Shown: positions 1 to 6,704, counted from the first letter of the stretch. The stretch: 16,079 nt of DNA from an uncultured Prevotella sp. (GCA_937892695.1 CALBJK010000132.1:1-16079), one strand, 5' to 3'. The notes: a model not told the origin generated them from the sequence alone. Numbers and translations: made by a program.

Positions 1-77
1 TGAGATATTTGGATTTGCGGCTGAGGCAGCTTAAATTTTAACGGAGTATTGTAAATGAAAAGAACGCATACGCACAG

Positions 78-1145
78 ATGCTTTTTGAAACGGACATAAC
101 AGAGATGCATAATATATCGCTTGGCTTGAGCTTGAATTACGATTATCTGGGGCAGCGCATTGATAAAGATGCTCATTTCAAGGATGGTACGACGGAGATT
201 GTGCCTGCACTTTTCCGTCTGAATGAGAAGGAAACGACCCCTGGCGCGTATGCTCAGTACACTTTTGACCTACATCATAAGTTCACGGCCATGGCCGGTG
301 TGCGTGTCGACCATAGCAGTCTTTACGGTACATTTGTCACTCCACGAGTGCATCTGAAATGGCAGCCTAATGATATCATCGGACTTAGGGTTTCGGCAGG
401 TAAGGGTTATCGCACGGTTCATCCGTATGCCGAATACAACTATCTGCTCGCAAGCGGACGTGACGTTGTTGTAAGACAGCTTGACCAGGAAGCTGCTTGG
501 AACTACGGACTGAACGCTTCACTCAATATCCCGGTAGGACAACGGACGCTGAAAGTTAATGCTGAGTATTATTACACAGATTTTGACAATCAGGTCGATA
601 TCGACTATGACGCTGACCGAACGAAGATTATCATCGACAACGTGCGCGGTCGCAGTTATTCTCATACGTTACAAATTGACGCTTCCTACGAACTGATAAA
701 GAGACTGACCTTGACTGCAGCCTATCGTCGCAACATCGTGAAGGGCGTGTATGGCGGAAAACTGACAGACAAGCCCCTTACAGGAAAATACAAAGGTCTG
801 TTCACCGCATCATACAAAACACCATTGGGCATCTGGCAGTTTGATGCAACTTTCCAGCTTAATGGTGGTGGCCGAATGCCGACACCTTATCAGAAGGCAG
901 ACGGAACGCCTTCATGGAAGCCGACATACAACGCTTTCGGACAGCTTAGCGCACAGGTTACTCGATGGTTTCGTCATTTCTCGGTTTATGTAGGCGGCGA
1001 AAACTTAACAGGTTATCGTCAGGAAACACCCATATTCGGTGCTTCTAATCCTTGGGGGCGCGATTTTGAACCTACTCTTGTATGGGGACCGATGAGCGGA
1101 GCTATGGGGTATGTAGGCATAAGGATTAACATCGGAAGAATGTAA
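78..1145 (+). CDS. TonB-dependent receptor, C-terminal beta-barrel part (5' end broken)
   Basis: This encodes the C-terminal 355 residues of an outer-membrane TonB-dependent receptor, a gated channel that imports metal complexes or other scarce ligands. Alternating polar and hydrophobic strands with aromatic girdles run through the whole protein. Its end (VWGPMSGAMGYVGIRINIGRM, residues 335-355) resembles the last strands of the receptors that Bacteroidetes pair with HMA metal-binding proteins. Full receptors are about 700 residues, so the plug domain and early strands are missing. Receptor-like sequence continues in frame upstream of the ATG (NEKNAYAQ, from about base 54) until an in-frame TAA at 39-41. 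The other two frames also have stops (22-24, 32-34), so the gene is interrupted or frameshifted here and ATG 78 is probably not a natural start. An HMA gene follows after 16 bases, which suggests a metal substrate. Family call is confident; substrate is inferred. Confidence 0.8.
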   Translation: MLFETDITEMHNISLGLSLNYDYLGQRIDKDAHFKDGTTEIVPALFRLNEKETTPGAYAQYTFDLHHKFTAMAGVRVDHSSLYGTFVTPRVHLKWQPNDIIGLRVSAGKGYRTVHPYAEYNYLLASGRDVVVRQLDQEAAWNYGLNASLNIPVGQRTLKVNAEYYYTDFDNQVDIDYDADRTKIIIDNVRGRSYSHTLQIDASYELIKRLTLTAAYRRNIVKGVYGGKLTDKPLTGKYKGLFTASYKTPLGIWQFDATFQLNGGGRMPTPYQKADGTPSWKPTYNAFGQLSAQVTRWFRHFSVYVGGENLTGYRQETPIFGASNPWGRDFEPTLVWGPMSGAMGYVGIRINIGRM

Positions 1146-1161
1146 AAACAACAAAAACATA

Positions 1162-1536
1162 ATGATTATGAAGAAAACAGTTTTATTGATGGTAATGATG
1201 CTCACGGCTGTTGTGGGAATGGCAAAGAACATCAAGACCGTAGTGCTCACTACGACCCCGATAATGCATTGCGAGTCGTGCGAGAACAAGATAAAGGGAA
1301 ACCTGCGTTTCGCGAAGGGCGTGAAACAAATAGAGACGAACATAGCCGAACAGACAGTGACTGTGAGCTATGATGCAGATAAGACCACTCCGGCAAAGCT
1401 GGCCGCTGCATTCGGCAAATTCGGATATAAGGCTAAAGAAGTGAATGCCCTAAAAAACAATTGTAAAAAAGATGGAGCAGATTGCTGTAAAGCGACATCG
1501 AAAGCCCAATCCTCAAATTCAGACTGTTGTAAATAA
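1162..1536 (+). CDS. Exported HMA-domain metal-binding protein with Cys-rich tail
   Basis: A 124-residue heavy-metal-associated (HMA) protein. Residues 1-21 form a signal peptide with a hydrophobic core (VLLMVMMLTAVVGMA), so the mature protein should sit in the periplasm. The HMA fold follows at about 24-92, with the metal loop MHCESC placing Cys37 and Cys40 in the CxxC pattern used by MerP- and CopZ-type proteins for Cu(I) or Hg(II). The tail is unusual: Cys101, Cys108-109 and Cys122-123, with two CCK motifs, could bind further metal. It begins 16 bases after the receptor gene and almost certainly shares its transcript. The likely role is to take metal from the receptor or to buffer it. ATG 1168 (MKK) is an alternative start. 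Domain call is secure; metal identity is not visible. Confidence 0.88.
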   Translation: MIMKKTVLLMVMMLTAVVGMAKNIKTVVLTTTPIMHCESCENKIKGNLRFAKGVKQIETNIAEQTVTVSYDADKTTPAKLAAAFGKFGYKAKEVNALKNNCKKDGADCCKATSKAQSSNSDCCK

Positions 1537-1549
1537 TAATGTAATAGCG

Positions 1550-1590
1550 GTGTCGCCATTGTGAAATATAGCGACACTTTTACTTTTATA
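1550..1590 (+). terminator. Rho-independent terminator after the receptor/HMA operon
   Basis: A 7-bp stem GTGTCGC (1550-1556) / GCGACAC (1571-1577) with a 14-base loop is followed directly by TTTTACTTTTAT. It lies 14 bases after the HMA stop codon and would end the plus-strand transcript. The stem is short, so strength is uncertain. Confidence 0.6.
1559..1588 (+). promoter_or_regulatory. Possible promoter for the YbjQ gene
   Basis: TTG (1559-1561), a 19-base spacer and TACTTTTA (1581-1588) fit the Bacteroidota pattern TTTG-N19-20-TAnnTTTG with one mismatch in the -7 box. It overlaps the tail of the preceding terminator and leaves a leader of about 45 bases before the YbjQ start. The pattern is AT-rich and could be chance. 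Confidence 0.3.
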
Positions 1591-1637
1591 GTGACATAGT
1601 AACGCAAATTTTAGAAAATCATTAAACAGAAATAAAT

Positions 1638-1955
1638 ATGCTTATTACAACAACACCTACAATAGAAGGAAGTCCGATTCGTGAATACAGAGGACTTGTT
1701 ACAGGCGAAACAATTATCGGAGCAAACTTTGTTAAAGATGTATTTGCAAGTTTCCGCGATTTCTTTGGAGGCAGAAGTGGGGCATACGAGGACACTCTTC
1801 GCAAAGCCAAAGACACTGCGCTTCACGAAATGGTCAGCCATGCCGAAAAACTGGGTGCTAATGCAATAGTCGGAATTGACCTTGACTATGAAACCGTCGG
1901 CGCGAATGGGTCGATGCTGATGGTGACGTGCAGTGGAACTGCAGTAGTAATCTGA
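1638..1955 (+). CDS. YbjQ family (UPF0145) protein
   Basis: A 105-residue cytoplasmic protein matching the YbjQ/UPF0145 family along its whole length (E. coli YbjQ is of similar size). Characteristic parts are the start MLITTTPTIEG, the segment YRGLVTGETIIGANFVKDVFA at about 18-38, an amphipathic helix rich in charge (KAKDTALHEMVSHAEKLGA), and the ending GANAIVGIDLDYETVG...MLMVTCSGTAVVI. The family forms pentameric rings in known structures; its biochemical role is unsettled, and some databases label it a putative heavy-metal-binding domain. The upstream HMA/receptor operon makes that label tempting, but a terminator lies between them and no cysteine motif is present. No Shine-Dalgarno site is visible. 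It is the last gene on this strand before the minus-strand block. Confidence 0.9.
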   Translation: MLITTTPTIEGSPIREYRGLVTGETIIGANFVKDVFASFRDFFGGRSGAYEDTLRKAKDTALHEMVSHAEKLGANAIVGIDLDYETVGANGSMLMVTCSGTAVVI

Positions 1956-2040
1956 CAAAACAGATTCTGTAAACTTAAGTCTGAGAAGGGACGATTGCAA
2001 ACGGCTGTACCGTTCCTCTTATAAGACTTTAATACGACAC

Positions 2041-2097
2041 AAAACTGCGCATACGTCTTCTTTCTTGGCTTTTCTGCCATGTCCGGCGTATGCGCAG
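2041..2097 (-). terminator. Terminator of the small minus-strand unit
   Basis: A perfect 11-bp inverted repeat, CTGCGCATACG (2045-2055) and CGTATGCGCAG (2087-2097), encloses a 31-base loop. Read on the minus strand the second arm is followed by TTTTGTG (2044-2038). On the plus strand no T run follows, so it suits the minus strand. It lies 25 bases beyond the stop codon of the small ORF at 2122-2235. The loop is longer than in typical terminators. Confidence 0.5.
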
Positions 2098-2121
2098 CTA
2101 TGTAATGCTTTGACACGGATG

Positions 2122-2235
2122 TCAATTGTACCAAATCGAAGAGTCAACCATTGTGTAGGGACGATCGTCAATTTCGTTATAGACATTGTCTAATTCGAAA
2201 GCCTCTTCGTCATAAACTTTTTTTACGGTTTTCAT
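2122..2235 (-). CDS. Small acidic 37-residue protein, unknown function
   Basis: A short ORF of 37 codons begins MKTVKKVYDEEAFELDNVYN and ends DSSIWYN before TGA. It is strongly acidic after a basic N-terminus, has no signal peptide or membrane segment, and I do not recognise a family. Support comes from its setting: a good Shine-Dalgarno AGGAG (2246-2250) lies 10 bases before the ATG, rare in Bacteroidota; a consensus -7 box lies about 145 bases upstream; and an inverted repeat with a T run follows. Together these make a self-contained unit of roughly 330 nt. The product could be a real microprotein or a regulatory leader peptide; alternatively the transcript is a small RNA and the ORF incidental. 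Confidence 0.5.
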   Translation of the reverse strand: MKTVKKVYDEEAFELDNVYNEIDDRPYTMVDSSIWYN

Positions 2236-2372
2236 ATCAAAAACTCTCCTATCGGCTGATAGTCCCGTCTCAGCCTCTTTATTGAACGTGGGGATGCGGA
2301 ACTTTCATCCCACAGCTTATAGATTGTCCACAATATAAAAGCAGAACTAAACCTCTGCTCACTTGTATGTCT
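2236..2372 (-). promoter_or_regulatory. Structured 5' leader, riboswitch-like, unidentified class
   Basis: Between the promoter and the small ORF the minus-strand RNA can form four hairpins in order: AGCAGA/TCTGCT (2340-2359), ATTGT/ACAAT (2323-2334), GTGGGATG/CATCCCCAC with a one-base bulge (2288-2313), and GGCTGA/TCAGCC (2254-2259 with 2270-2275). A competing hairpin CTATC/GATAG (2249-2253 with 2258-2262) shares bases 2258-2259 with the last one and covers two bases of the Shine-Dalgarno. The two helices cannot coexist, as in switches that expose or hide a ribosome site. I could not match it to TPP, cobalamin, SAM, preQ1 or another class I know. Confidence 0.45.
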
Positions 2373-2378
2373 TTATCG

Positions 2379-2386
2379 CAAAGATA
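2379..2386 (-). promoter_or_regulatory. Bacteroidota -7 promoter box for the small unit
   Basis: On the minus strand bases 2386-2379 read TATCTTTG, an exact TAnnTTTG box of the Bacteroidota housekeeping sigma factor. No good TTTG lies 19-20 bases upstream, but the flank (2387-2479) is very AT-rich with no gene in it. Transcription would start near 2372. Confidence 0.55.
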
Positions 2387-2479
2387 ATAAATAAAAGATT
2401 ATAAGCCCCTTTTATGTGTCATTATTTAAATCTTTTTAGTAAAATACTTTTTAATTGTTTATAAATAGAATATTTTTCT

Positions 2480-3193
2480 CTAGTTCTTTAGAGAATATGT
2501 GATGGTTGTCACAACACGCAGTTTCTTTATGTAGGGTGTGTTAGAATCGCGATCGTCAATTGTAAATTGACCTTGGTCGGCTTCGACAATTTTGTTCAGC
2601 TGGCTTTTACTGTTCTTTGCGAACTGTTCGGCTGTCTTCTCGGCATTCTTGATTGCTTCTTCCATCATTTTGGGCTTCATTGCTGCAAACGACACATATT
2701 CGTATTTGACTGGGTTCTCATATCCGCCGTCGACAATTGCTATGTCGTCTTTTAGCAGCTCACCTTGTCGGGCTATGATGCTGCGTACAAGTTTCACATT
2801 GCGTGATGTGACAGTGATAATGGACGTGATGTTGTATCGGTAAGAGTGTTTGTCGCCCGAATATCGTTCGGCATTTAGATCGATGACAACGGGTGCGTTG
2901 ACGTTGATTTCCTTCTCATTAATGCCGTTGGCTATCAGAAACTGTTTGATTTTGCGCTGTGTACTTCCGATTTTTTCATACAGTTGAGGCAAGTTGTCGC
3001 CAATCTCCTTTGACAAAATAGGCCATGTCACCTTGTCGGCATCTACTTCCTTTTCGGCCAATCCCTTCACTTCTACCTTACGGTCTTTCTCGGCGAAATT
3101 ATCGATTCCACCCTTTATGCAAAATCCGAGCACGACAATGCTCACGCCTATAAGTGCCGCTTCGACTATGCGGCTGTTCAGATTCAGTTTCAT
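2480..3193 (-). CDS. SIMPL domain (DUF541, YggE-like) membrane-anchored protein
   Basis: A 237-residue protein with an uncleaved-looking N-terminal membrane segment (about 10-28, EAALIGVSIVVLGFCIKGG) and a SIMPL/DUF541 domain filling the rest. Typical features are VEVKGLAEKEVDADKVTWPI at 41-60, where the family begins its conserved beta strand, the pattern KIKQFLIANGI, the central YRYNITSIITVTSRNV strand, and the long helix EEAIKNAEKTAEQFA followed by a final hydrophobic strand. Family members are periplasmic or surface proteins tied to oxidative-stress tolerance (YggE) or, in eukaryotes, to signalling (SIMPL); the molecular action is not known. It starts 69 bases after the SDR gene on the same strand and may be a distal operon member, although the gap leaves room for its own promoter; I saw no TAnnTTTG box there. 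Confidence 0.88.
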   Translation of the reverse strand: MKLNLNSRIVEAALIGVSIVVLGFCIKGGIDNFAEKDRKVEVKGLAEKEVDADKVTWPILSKEIGDNLPQLYEKIGSTQRKIKQFLIANGINEKEINVNAPVVIDLNAERYSGDKHSYRYNITSIITVTSRNVKLVRSIIARQGELLKDDIAIVDGGYENPVKYEYVSFAAMKPKMMEEAIKNAEKTAEQFAKNSKSQLNKIVEADQGQFTIDDRDSNTPYIKKLRVVTTITYSLKN

Positions 3194-3262
3194 AGTTGTT
3201 GCTTTTATTGACTTGCAGGTCGGTTATGTCAAAGTGGTTATGGCCGTGGCATCTAATCTTAC

Positions 3263-4045
3263 TCAGCTGAGATTTTCCTTGCGTGAAATATCCTTGCTGA
3301 AAATGCTTCCGTTGGCCTGATGGGTAGCAAGTACGAGCACCTCGGCTATCTGTACATGTTCCGGGGCACTGGCAGCGTAGAAGGCTACATTGGCAATGTC
3401 ATCGCCCGTGAGAGGCTGTATGCCTTTATAGACGTTGTCGGCTTTGGCCTTGTCGCCGTGGAATCTCGTCACGCTGAAATTGGTTTCGACCAGTCCAGGC
3501 TTGATGTTTGTAACTCTGACGCAGGTGTCCACAAGGTCGATGCGCAGACCGTCGGTCAGTGTCTTCACGGCAGCCTTGGTGGCACAGTAGACGCTTCCTC
3601 CGGCGTAGGCTTGGTCGCCAGCAACACTTCCGATGTTTATGACATGCCCTTTGTTGCGTTCCACCATTCCCGGAACGACGAGACGTGTCATAGTGAGCAG
3701 TCCTTTGACATTGGTGTCAATCATTGTCGCCCATTCGTCTGGATCACCTTCTTGCTCTTTGTCGAGTCCGAGAGCCAGTCCGGCATTGTTTATCAGAACG
3801 TCAATTTCTATCCATTCATCCCCCAGACTCTCCATTGCAGCCGTGGCAGCCTGATGGTCGCGTATGTCGAAGGCGAGTGTCTCCACTTCGGTGTGGTTTG
3901 TCTTTAGCTCGTTACTCAGTTCATTCAGTTTCGTTTCGTTTCGACCGGTGAGTATCAGATTGTAGCCTCCAGCTGCAAACTTGCGGGCACAAGCTTCGCC
4001 GATACCGCTTGTAGCACCGGTTATAAGCACTATTTTCTTTTTCAT
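3263..4045 (-). CDS. SDR-family NADP-dependent dehydrogenase, YdfG-like
   Basis: A 260-residue classical short-chain dehydrogenase. The cofactor motif TGATSGIG is at 9-16, NNAG at 86-89, and the catalytic set Asn112, Ser140, Tyr153 and Lys157 (YCATK) is complete. The basic residue pattern TGRNETKL after the second strand suggests NADP(H). The closest family I recognise is E. coli YdfG (3-hydroxy acid / malonic semialdehyde reductase), with which it shares NNAGLALG, EWATMIDTN, TRLVVPGMVERN and RFHGDKAKA segments; the true substrate is not shown. I chose ATG 4045 (MKKKIVLITG) because the frame-open extension upstream lies inside the preceding gene and is not SDR-like. This start overlaps the epimerase stop codon as ATGA, indicating translational coupling. 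Confidence 0.92.
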   Translation of the reverse strand: MKKKIVLITGATSGIGEACARKFAAGGYNLILTGRNETKLNELSNELKTNHTEVETLAFDIRDHQAATAAMESLGDEWIEIDVLINNAGLALGLDKEQEGDPDEWATMIDTNVKGLLTMTRLVVPGMVERNKGHVINIGSVAGDQAYAGGSVYCATKAAVKTLTDGLRIDLVDTCVRVTNIKPGLVETNFSVTRFHGDKAKADNVYKGIQPLTGDDIANVAFYAASAPEHVQIAEVLVLATHQANGSIFSKDISRKENLS

Positions 4046-5193
4046 ATTGTCTGTTTGTCTTTTCCCTGTTTCTGTCTGATATTTCTGTCTATTGTTTCTT
4101 CCAGAATGCAGACAATGCGTTCGGCCGAGCGTCCGTCCCATCTGTCGGGTATTCCACCTTTTTTCCATCGGCCTGCTGTCATGAGCTGCATCTGTTGCGA
4201 GAGTCGTGACGCATCTTCGCCCACAAGCACGTTAGTACCCTGTTTGACTGTCTCGATGTGTTCGGTGTAGCTGTTGAGTGTTATACACGGCACACTGTTG
4301 AATGTGGCTTCTTCGGCCACATTGCCCGAGTCGGTGACAATACCGAGGGCGTGGGCGGCGAGATAGCCGAACTCCAGATATTGCATCGGATTTATTATGT
4401 GGAGCGCGCTCATGTTCAGACCAAATTCTTTTTCTATCGCTTTGACTACGTTCTCGGCCGATGGACGTAATGGCGCAATGATGGGATGTCCGGCCGAATT
4501 GTCGTTCATTGCTACGAGCATGTCCTTAAGATTGGCCTTGTTCTCGATAAGAACTTTACGGTTAAGTGTGAACACGATATATTCGCCGGCTTTCAGTCCC
4601 AGTCTGTCGAACACTTCAGGACGACGCAGTCGCGAATGGTTTAGGCGCAAAGTGTCCATCAGAATGTTTCCTACCATGTATACTTTCGACTGCTCTGCTC
4701 CTTCGCGGGTGACGGCACTGTTGCTGCCGGTTCCGGCAGTGAAGAGCAGGTCGGACAACCCGTCAATGACGAGACGGTTTATTTCTTTCGGCATGTTAAT
4801 GTCGAAAGAGCGTGTCCCGGCCACAAGATGAGCCAGGAGAATGCCTTGCTTCTTTGTGACAATGGCTGAAGCCATCGTCGAGGCCAAGTCATCGACCACG
4901 ATAACCGCATCGGTCTTATGGGCTGAAAGGTATGCGGAAAATGCTGCCATGACATGCCCGGTCAGCTCGTTGAGATTTTCATCGTTGGCTCCGAGATATG
5001 TGTCGGGACGATTCATCTGTAGGCTTTCGAAGAGCGACGGCTCTATCGTCGGGTCATCTTCTCGTCCAGTATATACGAGATTGCAGCAGATGTCGCGTCC
5101 TTCTTTCCGAGCATTATTGATGGCATGCAATATGGGGGCGACCTTAATGAAATTTGGTCGTGCACCGGCTACGATGCAAATGTTTTTGGTCAT
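4042..5193 (-). CDS. WecB-like UDP-GlcNAc 2-epimerase homologue with degraded active site
   Basis: A 383-residue member of the non-hydrolysing UDP-GlcNAc 2-epimerase family (two Rossmann-like domains, normal length). The fold is clear: GARPNFIKVAP at 10-20, TRSFDINMPKEINR at 127-140, the UDP-binding TDSGNVAEEA at 287-296, and the C-terminal helix. Family enzymes convert UDP-GlcNAc to UDP-ManNAc for surface polysaccharides. Several key positions differ from the usual Bacteroidetes form: the EAG glutamate is Val124, the THRP-type histidine is Asn211, TGQH has become TGRE (42-45), and GDVNST is DDLAST. Lys17, Asp102 and Glu137 remain. It may therefore not epimerise, or may use another sugar. It starts 2 bases after the SPFH stop codon and overlaps the SDR start. 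Family is sure; activity is doubtful. Confidence 0.85.
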   Translation of the reverse strand: MTKNICIVAGARPNFIKVAPILHAINNARKEGRDICCNLVYTGREDDPTIEPSLFESLQMNRPDTYLGANDENLNELTGHVMAAFSAYLSAHKTDAVIVVDDLASTMASAIVTKKQGILLAHLVAGTRSFDINMPKEINRLVIDGLSDLLFTAGTGSNSAVTREGAEQSKVYMVGNILMDTLRLNHSRLRRPEVFDRLGLKAGEYIVFTLNRKVLIENKANLKDMLVAMNDNSAGHPIIAPLRPSAENVVKAIEKEFGLNMSALHIINPMQYLEFGYLAAHALGIVTDSGNVAEEATFNSVPCITLNSYTEHIETVKQGTNVLVGEDASRLSQQMQLMTAGRWKKGGIPDRWDGRSAERIVCILEETIDRNIRQKQGKDKQTI

Positions 5194-5195
5194 TG

Positions 5196-6152
5196 CTATT
5201 CGCTTTTAAACAGGTCTTTTATTCCGCCGATGCTGCCCATGAGGTTAGTTGCCTCGTAGGGCAGATAAACGGTCTTTGTCTTGTCTCCCTGAGCCAGTTC
5301 TTCGAGCATCTGTATGTACTTCTGCGCGAGGAGGTAGTTGGCAGGGTTAGTACTTTTACCGACGGCTTCGGTTATCTTTTCTATGGCTATAGCCTCGGCT
5401 TCAGCTTTACGTATGCGGGCTTGGGCTTCGCCTTCTGCCCGGAGTATTTCCTGCTGCTTGGCAGCTTCAGCGCGGTTGATAGTGCTTGTTTTCTCTCCTT
5501 CCGACTGTAGAATTACAGCCTGTTTCTGTCCTTCAGATGTCAGGATGGTGGCACGCTTGTTGCGTTCGGCCTGCATCTGTTTCTCCATAGCCTGAAGTAC
5601 GCTTGACGGAGGTGTGATGTCTTGCAGCTCTACCCGGTTCACCTTTATTCCCCATTTGTTGGTGGCGTCGTCCAGAACGGCTCTCAGCTTGGTGTTGATG
5701 GTGTCTCTTGACGTGAGCGTCTGGTCGAGTTCCATTTCGCCTATGATGTTTCGTAGGGTAGTCTGGGTGAGTTTCTCTATGGCGTTGGGCAGATTGTTTA
5801 TTTCGTAGACAGCCTTGAAAGGGTCTACTATCTGGAAGTATAACAGGGCATTAATCTGCATCTGAATGTTGTCTTTGGTGATGACATTCTGTTTGTCAAA
5901 GTCGTACACTTGTTCACGCAGGTCGATGGTGTTGGAGTAGACGTAGCGTCCGCGTGTCATGGTGACGATAGTCTTTGTACGGTCAATGAATGGTATGATG
6001 ACGTTTATTCCCGGTTTCAGGGTGGCATAATACTTGCCGAGACGTTCCACAATTCTGGTTTCGCTCTGCGAGATTATCACTACAGCCATCTTCACAAACA
6101 CGATGGCCAGCACGACGATGGCTATCAGCACATAGATGATTCCTTCTGACAT
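5196..6152 (-). CDS. SPFH/band 7 (stomatin-like, QmcA type) membrane protein
   Basis: A 318-residue SPFH protein anchored by one N-terminal membrane helix (about 4-26). The band 7 domain spans about 27-190, with VERLGKYYATLKPGINVIIPF, the TVTMTRGRYVYSN region and LRNIIGEMELDQTLTSRD as family landmarks. A long charged coiled coil follows at about 190-270, built of EGEKxxxINRAEAxxQ-like repeats, ending in a hydrophobic segment. Such proteins oligomerise into large cages or microdomains in the inner membrane and influence protease activity and lipid order. It is encoded 24 bases after an NfeD-like gene; the stomatin/NfeD pairing (QmcA-YbbK in E. coli) is widespread and implies a physical complex. 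The following epimerase-like gene starts only 2 bases after its stop. Confidence 0.93.
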   Translation of the reverse strand: MSEGIIYVLIAIVVLAIVFVKMAVVIISQSETRIVERLGKYYATLKPGINVIIPFIDRTKTIVTMTRGRYVYSNTIDLREQVYDFDKQNVITKDNIQMQINALLYFQIVDPFKAVYEINNLPNAIEKLTQTTLRNIIGEMELDQTLTSRDTINTKLRAVLDDATNKWGIKVNRVELQDITPPSSVLQAMEKQMQAERNKRATILTSEGQKQAVILQSEGEKTSTINRAEAAKQQEILRAEGEAQARIRKAEAEAIAIEKITEAVGKSTNPANYLLAQKYIQMLEELAQGDKTKTVYLPYEATNLMGSIGGIKDLFKSE

Positions 6153-6176
6153 ATTCTTTGATTTTAGGTTATAGAT

Positions 6177-6623
6177 TCAGGCTCTTTCTACTTTTAGGAT
6201 GATGCTTTCGCGTCCGGTCACTTTCACCTTTGTTCCCTTTGGTATAGCTTCGCCCTTAGTCTCGGCTTTCCAATCATCTCCATCAATCTTGACCCGGCCG
6301 AAACCGTCGGCAACAATCTCTTCGCTCACTACGCCGATGCGTCCTTCCAGAGCGTCGGCGTTGCTCTTGCGATGGCTGCCATGGGAATTGAGCATGGCTG
6401 TCAACCGTGGGCGCAGATAGTAGATGGAGAGCACCGAGCATACAGCAAACACCACCACTTCGAACCAGAACGGCGAACCTATCGCAGCCGGTATGATGCT
6501 ACATACTGCTCCGATGGCGAAGCAAGTCACGAAAAAGTCGCCCGAACCCATTTCTATGGTCAGGCAGAGGGCGGCAATTATTGTCCACACCAGCCAGTGG
6601 TTCTCTATAAAATACTGCATCAT
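6177..6623 (-). CDS. NfeD-like membrane protein (short form)
   Basis: A 148-residue short NfeD protein: hydrophobic helices at about 9-24, 28-47 and 50-69, then a soluble OB-fold domain from about 85 to the end (EGRIGVVSEEIVADGFGRVKIDGDDWKAET...GTKVKVTGRESIILKV). The GRVKIDGDDWKA strand pattern is diagnostic. The serine-protease domain of long NfeD forms is absent, as usual for partners of QmcA/stomatin proteins. It is the first gene of the minus-strand operon and is preceded by a promoter about 100 bases upstream. The first two codons are both ATG, so Met2 (6620) is an equally possible start. Confidence 0.88.
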   Translation of the reverse strand: MMQYFIENHWLVWTIIAALCLTIEMGSGDFFVTCFAIGAVCSIIPAAIGSPFWFEVVVFAVCSVLSIYYLRPRLTAMLNSHGSHRKSNADALEGRIGVVSEEIVADGFGRVKIDGDDWKAETKGEAIPKGTKVKVTGRESIILKVERA

Positions 6624-6672
6624 AAATGTTTACGTTTTTGATGAGGTTCGTCTCTCTCGTGTGTGCTTTCGT

Positions 6673-6704
6673 CCGTAGCTTACGGAGCGTGACTCGTAAG
6701 TCAC
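6673..6704 (-). promoter_or_regulatory. Two adjacent small hairpins in the NfeD operon leader
   Basis: Within the untranslated leader, CCGTA-GCT-TACGG (6673-6685) and GTGACT-CGTA-AGTCAC (6689-6704) are perfect inverted repeats separated by three bases. Such tight stems in a 5' leader may affect mRNA stability or serve as a protein-binding operator. Function is not shown. Confidence 0.35.

Noticed and set aside
1230..1955. YbjQ as part of the metal operon with the receptor and HMA genes
   Set aside because: A stem-loop with a T run separates them, a separate promoter is possible, and YbjQ here has no cysteine metal motif. Shared function is not supported.
1868..2134. Minus-strand frames opposite YbjQ and its 3' flank
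   Set aside because: YbjQ is well conserved on the plus strand, and the opposing frames have no domain, start context or length support.
2246..2313. TPP riboswitch, suggested by CTGAGA in the small-unit leader
   Set aside because: The other conserved TPP blocks (a paired GGGGTGC before it, ACCTGATCTGGATAATGCC after it) are absent.
3320..3907. A 195-codon plus-strand open frame
   Set aside because: It is fully antisense to the SDR gene, whose NADP and catalytic motifs are complete. The plus-strand translation has no recognisable domain.
4046..4168. Upstream extension of the SDR gene (start MEKRWNTRQ)
   Set aside because: It lies wholly within the epimerase-like gene in another frame and is not SDR-like. 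MKKKIVLITG at 4045 gives the normal family start and an ATGA overlap.
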